DNA from: Whitmania pigra
Lineage: Eukaryota; Annelida; Clitellata; Hirudinida; Haemopidae
Reading direction: 5' to 3'
NCBI GenBank assembly: GCA_021613335.1
Contig: JAJTWR010000242.1
Location: forward strand, 547,501 to 611,500
Length of the DNA stretch: 64,000 nt
Below, in pieces: positions 47,219 to 64,000 of this stretch (its first letter is position 1; each line of letters starts with the position of its first letter). The notes beneath the pieces are model-generated. The model was not told where the DNA came from. It saw only the letters and a list, made by a program, of their open reading frames with translations, and made no database searches. The translations under genes and the position numbers were made by a program.

Positions 47219-48800
47219 TCACCATTTCTTTACCATTTTTCACCATAAGTTCCCCATTTTTCACCAAAAGTTCACCATTTCTTCACAATAAAATCACCAT
47301 TTCTTCACAATAAAATCACCATTTCTTCACCATTAAATCACCATTTCTTCACCCTAAATTCACCATTTCTTCACCCTAAGTTCACCATTTTTCACCATAA
47401 GTTCACCATTATTCACCATAAATTCACAATAAAACCACCATTTCTTCACCATAAGTTCACCATTTTTCACCATAAGTTCACCATTTTCTCACCATAAAAT
47501 CACCATTTCTTCACCATAAATTCACCATTTCTTCACCATAAAATCACAATTTTTCAACCATTTCTTCGCCATAAGTTCACCATTTTCCAACATAAGTTCA
47601 CCATTTCTTCCACCATTTTTCACCACAAGTTCACCATTTTTCCACCATTTCTTCACCATAAGTTCACCATTTTCTCACCATTTCTTCACCATAAGTTCAC
47701 CATTATTCACCATAAAATCACAAGTTTTCAACCATTTCTTCACCATAAGTTCACCATTTTCCAACATAAGTTCACCATTTCTTCCACCATTTTTCACCAT
47801 AAGTTCACCATTTTCCACCATAAATTCACCATTATTCACCATTTCTTCACCATTTCTTCACCATAAGATCACCATTTTTCCACCATAAAATCACTATTTT
47901 TCACCATAAGTTCACCATTTTTCCACCATTTCTTCACCATAAGTTCACCATTTTTCACCATAATTTCACCATTTTTCACCATAATTTCACCATTTTTCCA
48001 CCATAAAATCACTATTTTTCACCATAAGTTCACCATTTTCCCACCATTTCTTCACCATAAGTTCACCATTTTTCACCATAAGTTCACCATTTTCCACCAT
48101 AAAATCACCATTTTTCACCATAAGATCACCATTTTTCGACCATAAAATCACAATTTTTCACCATAATTTCACCATTTTTCCACCATAAGTTCACCATAAG
48201 TTCACCATTTTCTCACCATTTCTTCACCATAAGTTCACCATTTTTCACCATAAGTTCACCATTTTTCCACCATAAAATCACCATTATTCCATCATTTTCT
48301 ACCATAAGTTCACCATTTTTCACCATAAGTTCACCATTATTCACCATAAAATCACCATTTCTTCACCATAAGTTCACCATTTTTCACCATAAGATCACCA
48401 TTTTTCCACCATAAAATCACCATTTTTCACCATAATTTCACCATTTTTCACCATAAGTTCACCATTTTTCACCTTAAGTTCACCATAAGTTCACCATTTT
48501 TCCACCATTTCTTCACCATAAGTTCACCATTTTTCACCATAAGTTCACCATTTTTCCACCATAAAATCACCATTTTTCACCATAATTCACCATTTTTCAC
48601 CATAAGTTCACCATTTTTCACCATAAGTTCACCATTATTCACCATAAAATCACCATTCTTCACCATAAGTTCACCATTTTTCACCATAAGATCACCATTT
48701 TTCCACCATAAAATCACCATTTTTCACCATAATTTCACCATTTTTCACCATAAGTTCACCATTTTTCCATCATTTCTTCACCATAAAGTCACCATTTTTT
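47219..48800. repeat. 1.6 kb minisatellite, TCACCATTTTTCACCATAAG type
   Basis: About 1.58 kb built from CACCATTT(C/T)TTCACCATAA(G/A)(T/A)T-type half-units of 10-12 bp in irregular higher-order order. The plus strand is almost devoid of G other than in ATAAG. Units differ by one-base length changes, indicating slippage and unequal exchange. No coding potential. Confidence 0.95.
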
Positions 48801-49573
48801 GTTTGCTACTGCCGCCAAACAGAAATTATAAGCACCGGTTTGCATATATTAAGTACACGGTGTGCTGAAGTTTCAAGACTGCTGCTGACAACTGGCATGG
48901 ATGCGTTTGACATAAGAAGGCCTAAGGAGAGCCTCGTATAGTCTAAATTTGCATAAGCAGTGGTGGTATGTGAGACGTGATGTCTTTATGGTTGATATAA
49001 TTAGCTGTACATCCACTGTTTTTCACGTTAACATGGCTTGCATAGTTTTAGAACATTTGTAAATTGTATTTTGCAAGGTTTTGCTATATCCGAAAAATAA
49101 TGAAAATTCATCTATCTAGTCAGTTGGTCTCGATGTAATTGGTTGGTAGAAACCCGACACATACCAGCTTCTAATTTTTCACTTAAAAACCCAAGCAAAA
49201 TTGAAAATGGGTTGGTGGCCCTGAGTGGTGACGCAACCTGACCATGCGACTACCGCTGTGCATTTCACAGCCAATACTTGTGTTTTGGAAAAACATATGT
49301 GATAAAACTATAAGAAATAATTTCGATATCAAATTTGAATTCAGCATCCAAAAATATATAAAAAAAAAAGCAAATAAACTGAAACAAAAGTTTTTCATCG
49401 CCATTTGGTGACATTTGGTGCCACTTGGTGAGTTGAATCTAATAAAGTTTTGTTTGGAATAATATTAAGCAAATGTCTTACAAATTTAATAAATAAAGAA
49501 TTATTTGCGTCTCAAAAAAGTTGCAATATGAAAACATCTGAAAGACATTTAAAATTTTTGTTTAACTAAAATA
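48801..49573. other. Between the minisatellite and the CIMIP2-like gene
   Basis: No gene supported. The minus-strand segment 49255-49200 has GGTAGTCGCATGGTCAGG, faintly like a tRNA-derived element, too degraded to call. Confidence 0.35.
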
Positions 49574-52500
49574 TCACGTGATAATTTGCGTGGTTTCAAC
49601 TGGTTGAGCTTCAAACTTCTTCTTTTGATAAATTCCATAATTTGGTTCTCCGTGGTAACAACTCTGAACGCTTCTCGTGGAGTCTCCGTAAGTTTTCCCG
49701 AATACAAATAGATTTTCTGTTCATCAAAGTGTGGAGAAATGTTCAAGATGTTTGTGAAAACAATTAAACATATTATACAAGGGTAAAAATAAATATTTTA
49801 AAGGATGTCAAAACTTATTCTTGTTTTGCGTAATTAGTTTTAATTGTAGATTACGCGACTTATGTAAATATATATATTGTCTGTATTTTTATTAAGTAAC
49901 GTTTGCAATAAACCGTTGATGAGGTTATTAAAAGAGAAACGTGAAGAGCTTGCATAACAAATCCTAATATCATTTAAACTCCTAAGAGACACCCTTATTC
50001 GGTCGTTGTCCCGCCTTCCAAATTACGTCCCTGTTGGAAATTTCTTTTGGATCAGAAATCAAATTGTTGGAAATTTCTTTTGGATCAGAAATCAAATTGT
50101 TGTTGAGGGTCGTAATGCCGATTGATGGACGTTAATTTGCTGTGGATGTAGCCGTAGAAACGTTCTTGGAGACAATATTTTACACTTTTGAGTCTGAAAA
50201 CATTTTTTGCGAGTCCTTCCTGTTCTTATCCGATCATTTAGAGGTTACTCTCAATTTTTTTTCCAGAATCACAATGTTGTTTCATAAAGTTTCATGAAGC
50301 ATTTTTGGGTCTTTCCGTTGCGGATTGACCGCGGGGTCAAATGGGAATAAATTTGTTACTGATATCGACAGAGGCGTAACTTCAAATGGCAAGACCCGTC
50401 AAGAAAATCACAATGGGCCTCTTTAGGACAATAAAGGTTACATGTAACTCACATTACGTCAAATTACGAAAAAATATAAATATTGGAATTTAAATAAAAA
50501 TTTAAAAAATTTCGTGACAAAATTATATTATGAGCTTCCATTAAATGTACAGCAGACGTTAAAGTTTGAATATTTGCTATATTACAAATTATTACGCACA
50601 TGGCGCTTTATAAATTAATTATTATTATTATATTTCCCATGGCTGCTATGCCTAGGGACCAAAAATTTCTCTCAGTGATCTGGCTGTGTTTCAGAAGTCG
50701 TAAAGTTGTTCAACGATTTGTAAAATGTATGCAAGTGAATATGTTCCTGTAGGGCACGTCAATCCGGTTATAGAAAAGAAAATCAATAATGGTAATGGCA
50801 GTCTGTTAGATGCTCATCGCTAATACGTTGAGAACTTTACATGCTACATCCAGGGCTAAGGAAATAAGTGTCCAGGAGCCCAGGGCAATTTTTTAGGGTC
50901 CACTTTAGTTTTAAAACTTTTATTTTGCTTTTCTATTACCAAATTGAAATAAAATATTAATAATATACTATTGAAATAAAATAGGGCCCCTCGCCCGAAA
51001 TTTCTGTCTGTGGCTCTGGCTTTAAATGCCGTCTGTGCAAAAGAAGTTAGTAAATATAAAAATAATTCTTACCAGGCACGACCCCTGTATATCTGGGAAT
51101 CATACCATCCTGCATATATATACGATAAATCGTTGGTGGATCCAAACACACATTAGGTAAAATTTCCCTGTTGAATACAATTTTTCTTTCTTTTAGTCTG
51201 AATATCTTAAATTTTGAATTACAAATCTTACGAAGTGGGATCAACGCATGGATTTTTCAGTTTCCTGTCGTTATATTTCTTGAGACAATCGAAGGTTACT
51301 ATTCCGAAACATGCTTCCTTTTGATGATTCATGCCACTCGTTTCCAGCATGACTTTAGTTCTAGGTATGTGTCCCATATACCCAAACATCGGAGGCTCCA
51401 TAGGTTGTCTTCTACCTAAATTTGATAAAATGATTTTTATCTTTTATATGATGAGAAAACTTAAATAACCGAAAGCCTACTGGGGTAACCACAGGGATAA
51501 CGTTTGTCACCCGAATTCTTAAGCATTTCAGAAATCTTGTCTTCACAGATTTGAGGTTCCAAGCATTTCTTACATTCTTGTCGGCATATTAAGTCGGCCA
51601 AATTGGCATCAATCTCTTGTCTCATGCATACGTATTCCTGCAGCGATTTGATGTTTCCTTTGCCAAACCTCAAACCAATCGATTCGTACATAAATCTCGG
51701 AATGCTCCCTGTAAGAATCGTAATACGAAACGAATTTATAAGCCAATTTTTATTTTAGTTCATCAACTCCAGTAAATACATCATTTTAATGAAAAGCCAT
51801 TTGCTTTTTCTTAAGATTCTTAAAATTTGTTAGATTTCTTAGATCTGGGGAAATTATTTTTTATATGAAAATAAGACACCTGTATATCCCGGAGGCAGAT
51901 CTACGAAAAATCTACGTTCTGTGCAGTGCTTTGACAAATCAACATCTAGTCGACGTAATTGTTCTTGTGAAAATCTATCGCAAAAATATCTATCTGAATA
52001 ACCAGCCGCTGGATGCTTGTGGTTGTGAATACACTGAATAATAAAAGAGATTACTGAATATCTAAATACTTTAGTTACATTCTTTTTTTTTTGCAGTGGA
52101 CATTCAGAATCTTCACTTTATATAGATACAATTATAATCGTCAGAATACAATTTAAAGTTTCTTATAAAAATTAAATCGCATTATTAATCTATAAATCCA
52201 ATCAATAAGGGATACACTTGTTTTTTTACTGATAACTGTCTTGTTCTGTTAACAAGATCTCTCAGAGATCATTTCTAAAGTAAGTCTCTGAATAAACCAG
52301 CCCTTTTCAGACGTTTCAACCGTCTCCAATTACTTGGCCCAAAATGAAGTGCTTGAATAGTTTATAAACTTTACATTGAATAATGAGAAAGTCTCCAACT
52401 TAGAAAATATTACATCGACATGGATTAAAACTATTTTTATCTATATATGTTTATTTATACGTTTTTACAGCTGCGGTGATTGCCAACTAAAAAAATTCTA

Positions 52501-52935
52501 TTTTAAAATCGCTCTTCTTTTTTCTCTTCCTTCTTTTAACGGGATTGCAACATGGCTGCCGGTCATGTCGCACTGTGGCGCCAAACATTGATTGTGGGAA
52601 CATTTGGTGCCCTCAGCACACTTATAAATTATCGCATAAAAACTTGACTCCCATCATCAGTTAAATATTGCGTGTCGACATTGATGAAAGCTGCTACAAA
52701 TGTTACTTGTGCAAGATAATGTGAAAGTGCTGGAAAGTTTTTTCCACAATGGTATTTCATTCCGGGAATATATCCTGTATATCTGTTGTAGAGAAATGTA
52801 CACATGGTATTACCCTTATTAACGTTTGTCAATATCGAATGCTCACCCCACCAGATGGGTGCCATATTTTGGCTGCGTAGATTCTGATCGTACTTCAGTA
52901 CTCGGCCCTCCACCGAATTCAATACTTGTTGCCAT
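49574..52935 (-). CDS. CIMIP2: FAM166/CIMIP2-like ciliary microtubule inner protein
   Basis: Seven exons: 52935-52847, 52782-52707, 52033-51880, 51708-51481, 51415-51232, 51167-51073, 49716-49574. They encode 322 residues with consistent phases. The defining FAM166 motif (G-Y-x-G-x-I/V-P, followed by an F-G-x-T-Y block) appears repeatedly: GYTGYIPGMKYHCGKNF, GYTGSIPRFM, GYMGHIPRTK and RYTGVVPE, ending with FVFGKTYGDSTRS. Family members line the inside of doublet microtubules in sperm flagella and cilia. The protein is soluble, with no signal peptide or membrane segment. The final exon is separated by a 1.36 kb intron holding a 34-bp duplication and repeat-like sequence. A full cAMP-response palindrome sits 70 bp upstream of the start codon. 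Confidence 0.88.
50035..50101. repeat. Tandem duplication, two units of about 34 bp
   Basis: Two consecutive identical copies of a segment starting GGAAATTTCTTTTGGATCAG, in the last intron of the CIMIP2-like gene. Confidence 0.85.
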
Positions 52936-53004
52936 TTCGAGCAAGTTAAAGCGCTTATTTAAATGTGATACTGCATCACATGAAAAACAGTAAATAAAGA
53001 AGGA

Positions 53005-53012
53005 TGACGTCA
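53005..53012. promoter_or_regulatory. Full CRE palindrome TGACGTCA upstream of the CIMIP2-like gene
   Basis: Perfect TGACGTCA, 70 bp upstream of the start codon at 52935. CREB/CREM sites are common in promoters of sperm-specific genes. One 8-mer alone is weak evidence; another occurs in an intron near 1580. Confidence 0.35.
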
Positions 53013-55528
53013 CTACTCGAACAAGAAACTCAATGAATGTTTAATCGTGAACAGCATTTCAGTGAAGACAAAAGAATGACAAAATATCCCAAGCTACCTC
53101 TTAACCAATGCTCACATTAAGTCTTGGAATTATGTCATGTTTTTCTGACGATGATAAATTATTTCAAAACATTAATTGATCCAAATAATCGCCAAAAACA
53201 GGAGGCAATTGAGTGAAATTCAAAATAGCTTTATAAACTTTAATAAAAAGACCTTGATTGGATTTTCATTTTCACGATATTAATAATAAGTCGCCACATG
53301 GCTGCAAACTGGAGGTTCTCTGTCTTTAACTTTATTTTAAAGCATTTAAATCAGTGCCAAAAAAACTGTTTACTTTGATTTTCACGGAGAACTCCCTGGG
53401 AAAGAATCTTGAGGTCTTGCATCTCCGAATGGTCCGAAAATAACGTTTCATTGCCTAAAAAGGTCTTAGCCGATGACCCCTTAGAATGACTTTTTCAAAA
53501 AAAAAGCGCGTGTAGCATCCACAGTTTCTGGGAATATAATTGTCAAAATTCAACTAATAAATTTATTGCATACATTAAGCACGGTATGCATAGAGTAGTT
53601 TATCACTCAAACATTAAACCCTTCACTAAACCACTGTAAATTAATGCTATGTTATGCAGTAACAAAAACCCGGAATAAATATAGTACCAGCAAGTAAATG
53701 AAACGGAATAAGTGTGATATGTCATGAGGGCAATTTTAAAAGTGATACGACTATGGATCGGCAACCAGTGCAATTTCTTCAGCCGGTCCATGCTATCAAG
53801 ATCAAATCGTCTATCAGAAAAAAAACGATCTCCAGCGAACATGTTTATTGTCTTAAAGGCGCCCGCTTCTCACATACAGCCAGTCCGCCACTGCTCGAAC
53901 AACAAAGAAATTTATGCTAAACTTATTAAATACATTTCTTAAATTGCATATTATCTTTCTAATCAAAAATAATCCATATCTGCGCAATAAGAATGTGAGG
54001 TCATAAATTCCACTAAAGAAACAAGGATGACATTGACAAAATTCAGTAATGCGTCCTTTCCAGCAAAATGCATCGGATGTCAAAAGGTTCAAACTTTATT
54101 CCTTTCAATCTGTTTTTTGTTGTTTAAATTAAAAGGTCAAAAATATTGAACGAACGTTACAAGATTTTCTAACAGGATTTCATATATACCGACTCGCCAA
54201 TTGTTCTTAGGAATTGAAATATTTTAAATGAGAGAAACGTATTTAATTATTTATAATAAATCATTGTTAAGAAAATATTTGTTATAAAAATAATTATTCT
54301 CTCCTTGAATCCAGCTGCTTACAACCTGCAAAGCACACAGCTAAGAACCACACAGCTGCACAACAGCGCCTCAGTGCGAACAATTTTAAATTTCAGTTTT
54401 CAGCAGTTCGGGCATCATTATCACCACCATCTTCGTCGAAAACACGCAAAATCACGGCGAGACAACTTATACGATTTTGTACGATTGCTAGAATATAAAA
54501 TTGACGAGAAATCATTGAAGCGTACGAATTAGAGAATATTTTTTGGAGCGCTTCGAGATATTATTGAGCCCAAGTAGAATAACTCGCTTTCAATTGATTT
54601 GAAACGCTCTGCTGGGTTGAAGGCAATTCTTTGCTGAGTCTCGTGTGAGTTTCAAGCTTTTATCATTTCATCATTTCATCATTTCTCGAGTTTATCAACA
54701 TTTTATTCGACGATGATGACGAGAATCATATTCGCTGATTATCGCTGCAGTAAGTACTCTGCGACTGAAAGAGTAATTTGCTGTTTTTGAATAACATCCT
54801 CGATTAAACCGTCAACAGCTGCTGATGCTTGGAAAATAATTCTTTTTCAACATTCATTTTCAACTAGCAAATGACTGCATCATCGTTCGAGCCCTGAATT
54901 AATTAGACATGCATGCATCACTGAATTATGCATGCCTCTTGCCGATGCTACTTTATTATTATTATTATCATCATCATCTCTGTTACATAATTCATTATTA
55001 TGATCATTAGTATAAATAGTGTTATACCGAATAATTATGCACGCTGAATCTTCTTCATCACGTGATGTCATACAAAAGCAGCAACGGCTCCAAATAGACA
55101 AAATCATCTGCAATCATCTTGAGGAAGGTGATGATAGCGATGGTTAGTTCTGTGACGAGATGTTGAGCAGAAGGTGTACACGCACAGCCATGCACAACCA
55201 TGCACATCCATGCACACCGTGTACAAAGGACAGCGTCGACGCAGAAGCTATGCTTCCTGAGCTGTCCTTGTGATCATCGAACGAAAGTGCTCAAAGTTTT
55301 TGTCTAAAATTGAACTTCTGTTGCTCTCTCCTCAAACATTTTTCTGTCATCGTTCTTTTAATCGTCGTCCGAAGTTCCAAACATTTTCCATCTCAGCCTT
55401 CCTATTGAACGAGTTACGAGTATGACAGAGCGTTGATATCGATCAGAGAGGTGAGTTCTGCGTGATTGGTCAATTGGTGAAAGTCTCAACATCATCTCAT
55501 CGTCGGATCACATCCAGGAAGAACTGAA
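53013..55528. other. Region between CIMIP2-like and PKA genes
   Basis: Contains the LINE fragment at 53690-53842 and the PKA upstream region. 55170-55225 has four CCATGCACA-like units. CAGAGAG/gtgagt at about 55448 could end a 5'UTR exon of PKA. Triplet-rich ATTATT occurs at 54955-54975. No other gene supported. Confidence 0.4.
53690..53842 (-). mobile_element. 3' end fragment of a CR1/L2-like LINE
   Basis: Minus-strand translation contains DRLKKLHWLPIHSRITFKIA followed by LMTYH, the conserved LHWLP...RI.FK...LTY block that ends many LINE ORF2 proteins. Nothing else of the element is intact. Confidence 0.75.
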
Positions 55529-60818
<5,290 letters not shown>

Positions 60819-62458
60819 TCCTATTGAGATGATTTTTTAAATTTGTAAATTAGAGCCAAACTACAATCATTAGTATTAATGTTAACGTTAATGTAATTAT
60901 ATTGTTGTCATCATGGCAACACTAAATTCTAACGTGTACATCATAACTTATTAATGTTAATGTTGCTGTTGTGTTGTTGGTAAATTGCTCTCTTGCACGT
61001 TTTTGCCCTCGTTCTCTTTCCAAACCGAACTTTGAAATTCAGCTTTGACTTTGCCAAGAAGATGTCTCGACTTTTCAAACATATCTCACGTGACAAACCC
61101 CTGCACGCATATATTAAATCAATATATTTATACACATATACTTATTATGACCTTTCTTGGAAATTTTGTCATAGTTTGTTTGCAGCTTTCAGTTGTCCAT
61201 AAATTTTACGTTGACTAATCTTGAACTAAAATGCATTCAATAAAGATCAAATGTTTTACGGAATCAAAATCTTTGTTGAAGGTCGTTTTTTATAGCCATT
61301 GATTGCGGCATAATAAAAGAAACAATAACCCCATAGACTTTTTAAAATGCCTGTTACCGTCCTAGATTTTATTCGATAGTGAGCCGCCAATGACAAACAA
61401 TTAAAAATGTGGAAAAAGGGCTTCAGGCAAAAGGTGAAAAACCTAGAAATAGAAATTTGAAAATAGTACAGTTGACCTAGGAATGGTATAGGAAATGATG
61501 CAAGTTTCAAGTCGCTACTGTTCACCATTTAGAAGTTTTTGGAAGAGACATTTCCATTTATTTATCCAATTTCTTTAAGTGCTCAAATTATCCTTAAGGG
61601 GTGTGCAGGCACTGTCGGTGGCAGATCTAGAACACTTCGGCGGGGGAACCTACGCCCTTAAACAGTACGACAGATATTTCACAGCCATGTTGCTTATTGT
61701 ATTCGAACCATTACAAAAAATTATTAAAAAAATTATTTCAGGTTTTTTTACGTTCAAATTTATTCAAATTAAAAGTTTTATAAATGTGCAAGACGATGTG
61801 GACCTAATCTACCAAAATTGTCAACTATTGTCTCTGCTAGTGTTATTTAAGTTGGGATTTTGCAGTTAGAGTTTGAGTTACAGTTAGTATTTTCCAGGTG
61901 CAGTTAAAGTTAACCTCAGGCAGTCTTTCCAGTTACAACTTTTCAGATATCAGTTACAGTTTTGAACACAACTTTTTAATGTGACCAGTTTTCATTCGTG
62001 TACTTTCTTTTTTTTCTTATTACTCCGCTTTGGAGCTCAGACAGGGATCATCAGATGAGATTCTACAGTCTTCGAACATTTCGTCCCTTTGAATCTCATA
62101 CGTTTTCGGTGGGGATTGAGGCGAGCATGATATTTCATATATTTATTTACAAATACAACAATAACATCATTATATTTATTATAGAAATAGAGAATGTCGA
62201 TCGCCTCCACCCCAGCTGCCTACAGTTGTCATAAAAGTTTTCAGTTGCTTCTTCATACCGTGTACTCAATATATGCAAACTGGACCTTATAATTTCTTTG
62301 CGCGACCGCGGTTTGGTCCATTTCTCCGGACAATACCGCATCTCTCGGCCAACAATTCTAGTGTCGTAGCCCAATATAAACGAACATAAGACAAATATAA
62401 CAACCAACTGTACACGCAATCGTATACAAAAAGGTTATTCAACAAAATTAGATTAGTC
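60819..62458. other. PKA 3'UTR and repeat-like intergenic sequence
   Basis: AATAAA at 61239 probably ends PKA transcripts. 61600-61660 (GGTGGCAGATCTAGAACA, GGCGGGGG) resembles a DNA-element end. 61870-61970 has loose CAGTTACAGTT repeats. On the minus strand 62419-62270 starts MRVQLVVIFVLCSFILGYDT, a credible signal peptide, but the rest has no family match. Confidence 0.4.
61239..61244 (+). terminator. Probable poly(A) signal of the PKA gene
   Basis: AATAAA about 420 bp after the stop codon; the first canonical hexamer downstream. Confidence 0.5.
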
Positions 62459-63600
62459 TCAGTCAAGAACTTTTCTTAAGATGTGTGCTGTCCCGCAGAG
62501 AACAATTTTCTTCATTTCAATAGGCGATGGGTTACCGGGGATGCAATTCAGGTACTCTTTAAATTTCTTTGATAGTGTTCCGAGTGCACCTATAACCACT
62601 GGTATCACCTGAACCCTCGCCCCCACATTCTCCGAATTTCTATCTGTAAGTCCTTGTATTTAATCAATTTTTACACTTCCGTTTGGGCCACATTGGAATC
62701 ATCTAGTACAGCAACATCAATTATCAAGCGTGTTCTTTTATTGTTGTCATGATAGATGAGATCTGGCCTGTTTGCAGGTATTGTCCTATCTGTAATTACT
62801 GAGTGATCCAACATCAACACTCCTTGATCTAAATTTGTGACTCCACTTAGTGTATGTTCATATCATTTGTTGGATTTCCACATTCTTTGCTGATCTTCCA
62901 GTGAATGTACCTGGCGACTCTGTTGTGTATGTCTAAGTATTCCTTGGTAGCCAACGTGCTGCATCCTGATATTAAATGGCTGATACTTTCAACATGTCGG
63001 TGGCACATTCTACATGAACTGTCGGTGTCTTGATGTAGGATCATCTTCTTGTAATATTTTGTCTGCAAGGCCTGATCTTGAGCTGCAATTATTGAACTTT
63101 CTGTCTCAGCTTTTAGATCACACTTTCTAAGCCATTGTACACTTGATTTTTTACTGTGGTTGCATTATCGGAATTTTTAATGAATTGTCCGAGGCTTCAC
63201 CATAATTCTTTCTAATTTTTCTGTTTCCATTCCATTAAATCCTGTCCCATTTGTATTCTTTTTGTATCATTCAGTTTATATTTCAATTTAATTTTACATG
63301 CTTCCTTCTGCAGGGAAAATTTTCTTCTGGATTTATCCCATGTTCTCACCAATTGTATCAATTTTCCATCTGTTGTAGCAATATATTCTCCCAGATTGAA
63401 GATACTTTGTTGATATGCTGATAACAGTTCAATTATGCCTCTACCCCCATTACTCCTTTTCACATACATTCTGTCAACATCTGCTCTTGGGTGATGCATT
63501 CCATTCACATTTAGTATTTTTCTAGTTTTTCTATCACATTTTTCTATTTCTGATTTTAGCCATGGAATTATTCCAAACCCATATATGAAAACTGGTACTA
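62459..63600 (-). mobile_element. 3' part of a non-LTR retrotransposon with restriction-like endonuclease (R2-superclass type)
   Basis: In minus-strand order: MHHPRADVDRMYVKRSNGGR with GIIELLSAYQ; TKYYKKMILHQDTDSSCRMC completing a CCHC motif (CRMCHRHVESISHLISGC); NRVARYIHW; then RPDLIYHDNNKRTRLIIDVA, a PD-(D/E)xK-type endonuclease core; and finally VIPVVIGALGTLSKKFKEYL and GTAHILRKVLD with the stop at 62459. Several frameshifts and stops make it inactive. The reverse transcriptase lies beyond the broken 5' side or is lost. Confidence 0.88.
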
Positions 63601-64000
63601 TTATTGATTGAACAAACTATTGATTGCTGTTATCTTATTTTTAGCACTAAGTTGATTTTTAAGGATTTTTATTATTCGACTAAAATATTCCTTTTTCAAC
63701 TTTTCTTTCATCAATTTATTCTTGATATATTATAAATAATTATAATATATTAATTTATAATTAATTATAATTATAATTAATTATAATTATAATTGTTTAT
63801 AATTTTTTATTAATTAATTATTATATTATAATATTAATAATATTTTATTATTATTATTATATTATTATTATTATTAATTATAATAATTAGTCGCAGGGCT
63901 CTTTTGATCAGGTGAGACTAGTTTTGGAAAGGAGCCCAGAAAGTCTGTGGTCGACACCTACAAAAATATTTCACCTAGAGATCGACCCCTAATAAAATAT
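63601..64000. other. AT-rich simple sequence at the right edge
   Basis: 63720-63885 is nearly pure A/T (TAATTATAATTA and TTA repeats). 63890-64000 (CAGGGCTCTTTTGATCAGGT, GGTCGACACC) looks like the beginning of another repeat that runs off the window. Confidence 0.5.

Noticed and set aside
47219..48800. Possible zinc-finger or repeat-protein coding region
   Set aside because: All frames are broken by irregular unit lengths; no open frame of any length exists.

Overview
This 64 kb window is AT-rich animal nuclear DNA. The genes are split into short exons by GT-AG introns, mostly 60-1500 bp. The products are animal families: a calcium-channel alpha2-delta subunit, a FUN14-domain mitochondrial protein, secreted thrombospondin-repeat and antistasin-type proteins, a GM2-activator-like protein, a PDZ-GEF, a sperm-axoneme protein and the PKA catalytic subunit. 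Compact genes in repeat-rich AT DNA fit an invertebrate. I favour an invertebrate deuterostome such as a tunicate, but the sequence alone does not prove this. There is no prokaryotic, viral or CRISPR content.

Layout. 13-6956 (-): 5' half of an alpha2-delta gene, 18 exons, running off the left edge. 8.8-20.5 kb: three small two-exon CD225/dispanin membrane-protein genes (-), two of them recent duplicates, interleaved with FUNDC1 (+) and a four-repeat TSP1 gene (-). 18.4-29.4 kb: mostly mobile-element debris (LINE fragments, a foldback element, two hAT-type elements with exact 8-bp target duplications, AT microsatellites). 29.5-31.7 kb (+): secreted cysteine-rich gene of two duplicated modules. 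31.9-33.1 kb: a foldback element nested in a tRNA-derived SINE. 34.4-35.4 kb (+): GM2-activator-like gene. 35.8-46.3 kb (-): complete 27-exon RAPGEF2/6-type gene. 47.2-48.8 kb: 1.6 kb minisatellite. 49.6-52.9 kb (-): FAM166/CIMIP2-type gene. 55.5-60.8 kb (+): complete ten-exon PKA catalytic subunit gene. 62.4-63.6 kb (-): 3' end of a non-LTR retrotransposon with a restriction-like endonuclease.

Exon models were built by hand from splice sites, reading-frame phase and family similarity. In every complete model the exon lengths sum to a multiple of three. PDZ-GEFs activate Rap and some are linked to cyclic nucleotides, and PKA is the main cAMP effector, but I see no evidence that these neighbours are co-regulated.

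The most interesting observation is at 31582-31666. A 72-bp intron in the antistasin-like gene is flanked by a 13-bp exact direct repeat and carries a retroelement-like tail. It is absent from the duplicated sister module of the same gene, so it looks like an intron created by a transposon insertion. Second is a foldback element at 32045-33085 whose inverted arms are tandem 13-14 bp repeats, which contains a hAT dimerisation-domain remnant and is nested in a SINE.
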